From assembly GCA_902500805.1 (NCBI GenBank), contig CABVSA010000027.1, positions 6,471 to 39,083 on the forward strand: a stretch of 32,613 bases of DNA. The letters are read 5' to 3'. Shown piece after piece: positions 31,989 through 32,613 of this stretch. The position numbers and the translations under genes were made by a program. Position 1 is the first letter of the stretch; each line of letters begins with the position of its first letter. This DNA is from an uncultured Nitrospira sp. (GTDB lineage Bacteria > Nitrospirota > Nitrospiria > Nitrospirales > Nitrospiraceae). The notes under the pieces are model-generated. The model had not been told where the DNA came from and made no database searches. It was given only the letters and a program-made list of their open reading frames with translations.

Positions 31989-32185
31989 CGACCGCCTCCC
32001 ATGTAGAAGAGGAACTCGACATGGTCCCCTTCATTCAGGTGAGTTGTGGCCAGATGGTCACGATCCAGCACTTTGTCGTTTACTTCAACGGCGACCATCT
32101 GCGGTTCGATGTTCTTGGTCTTGAGTAAATCGAGGACGGTTCCGCCCGTGACCTCTTCAGGATTTCCATTGATTTTGACCTGCAC
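31985..32185 (-). CDS. ThiS-like sulfur carrier with a C-terminal Gly-Gly-Gly-Arg
   Basis: A 66-residue ubiquitin-fold carrier: VQVKINGNPEEV, then TVLDLLKTKNIEPQMVAVEV and HLNEGDHVEFLFYMGGGR. Active ThiS and related carriers end in Gly-Gly, whose carboxylate is adenylated; here G63-G64-G65 is followed by R66. The last residue would have to be removed, as is known for some carriers that are processed by JAMM proteases, and such a protease is encoded in the same group. Start: GTG 32185 has GGGAG five bases upstream and gives the usual ThiS N-terminus; a TTG at 32197 is less likely. Its TGA overlaps the cysK GTG. Thiamine synthesis is possible but no other thi gene is near. Confidence 0.88.
   Translation of the reverse strand: MQVKINGNPEEVTGGTVLDLLKTKNIEPQMVAVEVNDKVLDRDHLATTHLNEGDHVEFLFYMGGGR
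31995..32000 (-). promoter_or_regulatory. cysK ribosome binding site embedded in the carrier's last codons
   Basis: GGGAGG six bases before the cysK GTG overlaps the codons for Met62, Gly63 and Gly64 of the carrier. The same bases serve as protein tail and initiation signal. Confidence 0.75.
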
Positions 32186-32190
32186 GGATT

Positions 32191-32195
32191 CTCCC
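32191..32195 (-). promoter_or_regulatory. Ribosome binding site that sets the ThiS-like gene start
   Basis: GGGAG lies five bases before GTG 32185 on the minus strand. The upstream TTG at 32197 would place this site inside the coding region. Confidence 0.6.
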
Positions 32196-32402
32196 AAGTT
32201 GGCTTAGAGATTAAAGAATTTCGAAAGTAACAAAGGCAGACGCTGCTTGTCAAGGCTGCATCATGCACATGAGAGACCGGAACCAGCCAAAGGATTCACC
32301 GCCTCCTACCTGGCCTGTGAGCAGGAGGAGATCATCCTGAGAGGATTGCTTGACTTTAGATCCGCCTCATCGCCACTATGCCGAGGATTAGGGAATGCCG
32401 GG

Positions 32403-32613
32403 ATGTGGAAAAAGAATTTTCTGTTTCGCGCCGCAGAGTCAACGCCACTTGCTGAGTCTGAGAACGAGCTGTTCCACGATACGGAACCGGCACTGGACAG
32501 CGCCGGTCTCGTGCTGGACAAGTTTCTCTCGGTATGGGTGCAGGGTGACGGGACCGAAGAGCAGCCGTCGGCCTATACGAGCCTCTATGTGCGAACCGCG
32601 ATGCTGGATGTGA
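32403..32613 (+). CDS. 5' part of a gene cut by the window end, function unknown
   Basis: A frame open from ATG 32403 to the last base gives 70 residues starting MWKKNFLFRAAE. It continues through an acidic stretch (ESENELFHDTEPALDSAG) and FLSVWVQGDGTEEQPSAYT to YVRTAMLDV. The composition and strand pattern look like a real protein, unlike the alternative frame at 32395 which is arginine- and cysteine-rich. AGGG at 32390 could be a ribosome site. The frame is also open upstream of 32403 but without a good start. It is divergent from the sulfur-carrier gene group. No family recognised. Confidence 0.55.
   Translation, partial: MWKKNFLFRAAESTPLAESENELFHDTEPALDSAGLVLDKFLSVWVQGDGTEEQPSAYTSLYVRTAMLDV

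Noticed and set aside
32395..32613. Alternative plus-strand frame at the window end
   Set aside because: Its arginine- and cysteine-rich product looks out of frame; the frame from ATG 32403 is more protein-like.
1..32613. tRNA, rRNA, CRISPR, insertion sequence or prophage elements
   Set aside because: No regularly spaced direct repeats, transposase motifs, tRNA-like T-loop/acceptor combinations or phage genes were seen by eye.

Overview
The window looks like part of a chromosome from a Gram-negative, moderately GC-rich bacterium. An outer-membrane export protein, a beta-barrel and an MsbA-type exporter support the Gram-negative call. The combination of a large exopolysaccharide cluster, duplicated MoeB/ThiF and sulfur-carrier genes beside thrC and cysK, and hairpin-type intergenic repeats reminds me of Nitrospira (Nitrospirota). 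That assignment is inference from memory, not something I could compute.

Region 1 (1-15854, + strand) is an exopolysaccharide (EPS) or O-antigen-like cluster that begins before the window. In order it holds the tail of a probable methyltransferase, a GT4 glycosyltransferase, a TylF-type methyltransferase, an NAD-dependent sugar epimerase, a Wzx-type flippase, a Wzy/WaaL-type polymerase or ligase, a GT2 glycosyltransferase, a short Wza-like export protein with an 11-G tract near its 5' end, an outer-membrane beta-barrel, a second GT4, an aldo/keto reductase overlapping a GMC oxidoreductase, a GDP-mannose-3,5-epimerase-like enzyme, a CgeB-type glycosyltransferase and a small orphan ORF. Many junctions are overlapping or nearly so, which suggests an operon. 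Opposing it are a secreted glycosidase-like protein (15911-17302) and a UDP-glucuronate decarboxylase (17681-18646). Together these supply nucleotide sugars, assemble and flip the repeat unit, polymerise and export it, and perhaps trim the product.

Region 2 (19012-26366) is housekeeping and mixed. On the minus strand glgC overlaps a Ski2/Mtr4-type helicase that lacks its ATP-binding RecA1 half. Divergent plus-strand genes encode a coiled-coil protein, a secreted HEAT-like protein, peptide deformylase, an MsbA-like ABC exporter and two small cysteine-containing proteins.

Region 3 (26425-32185, minus strand) is the most distinctive part. Read 5' to 3' it encodes a ThiS-like carrier, cysteine synthase, a MoeB/ThiF E1-like enzyme, threonine synthase, a MoaD-like carrier, a NIL-domain protein, a second E1-like enzyme and a JAMM metalloprotease. 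A secreted small protein of unknown function follows. The set resembles a protein-thiocarboxylate route for sulfur-containing amino acids, with two carriers and two activating enzymes. One carrier ends in Gly-Gly-Gly-Arg, so the protease has a plausible maturation job. A 122-bp imperfect palindrome separates cysK from the first E1 gene.

A new plus-strand gene starts near 32403 and runs off the window end. I saw no tRNA, rRNA, CRISPR array, insertion sequence or phage gene.
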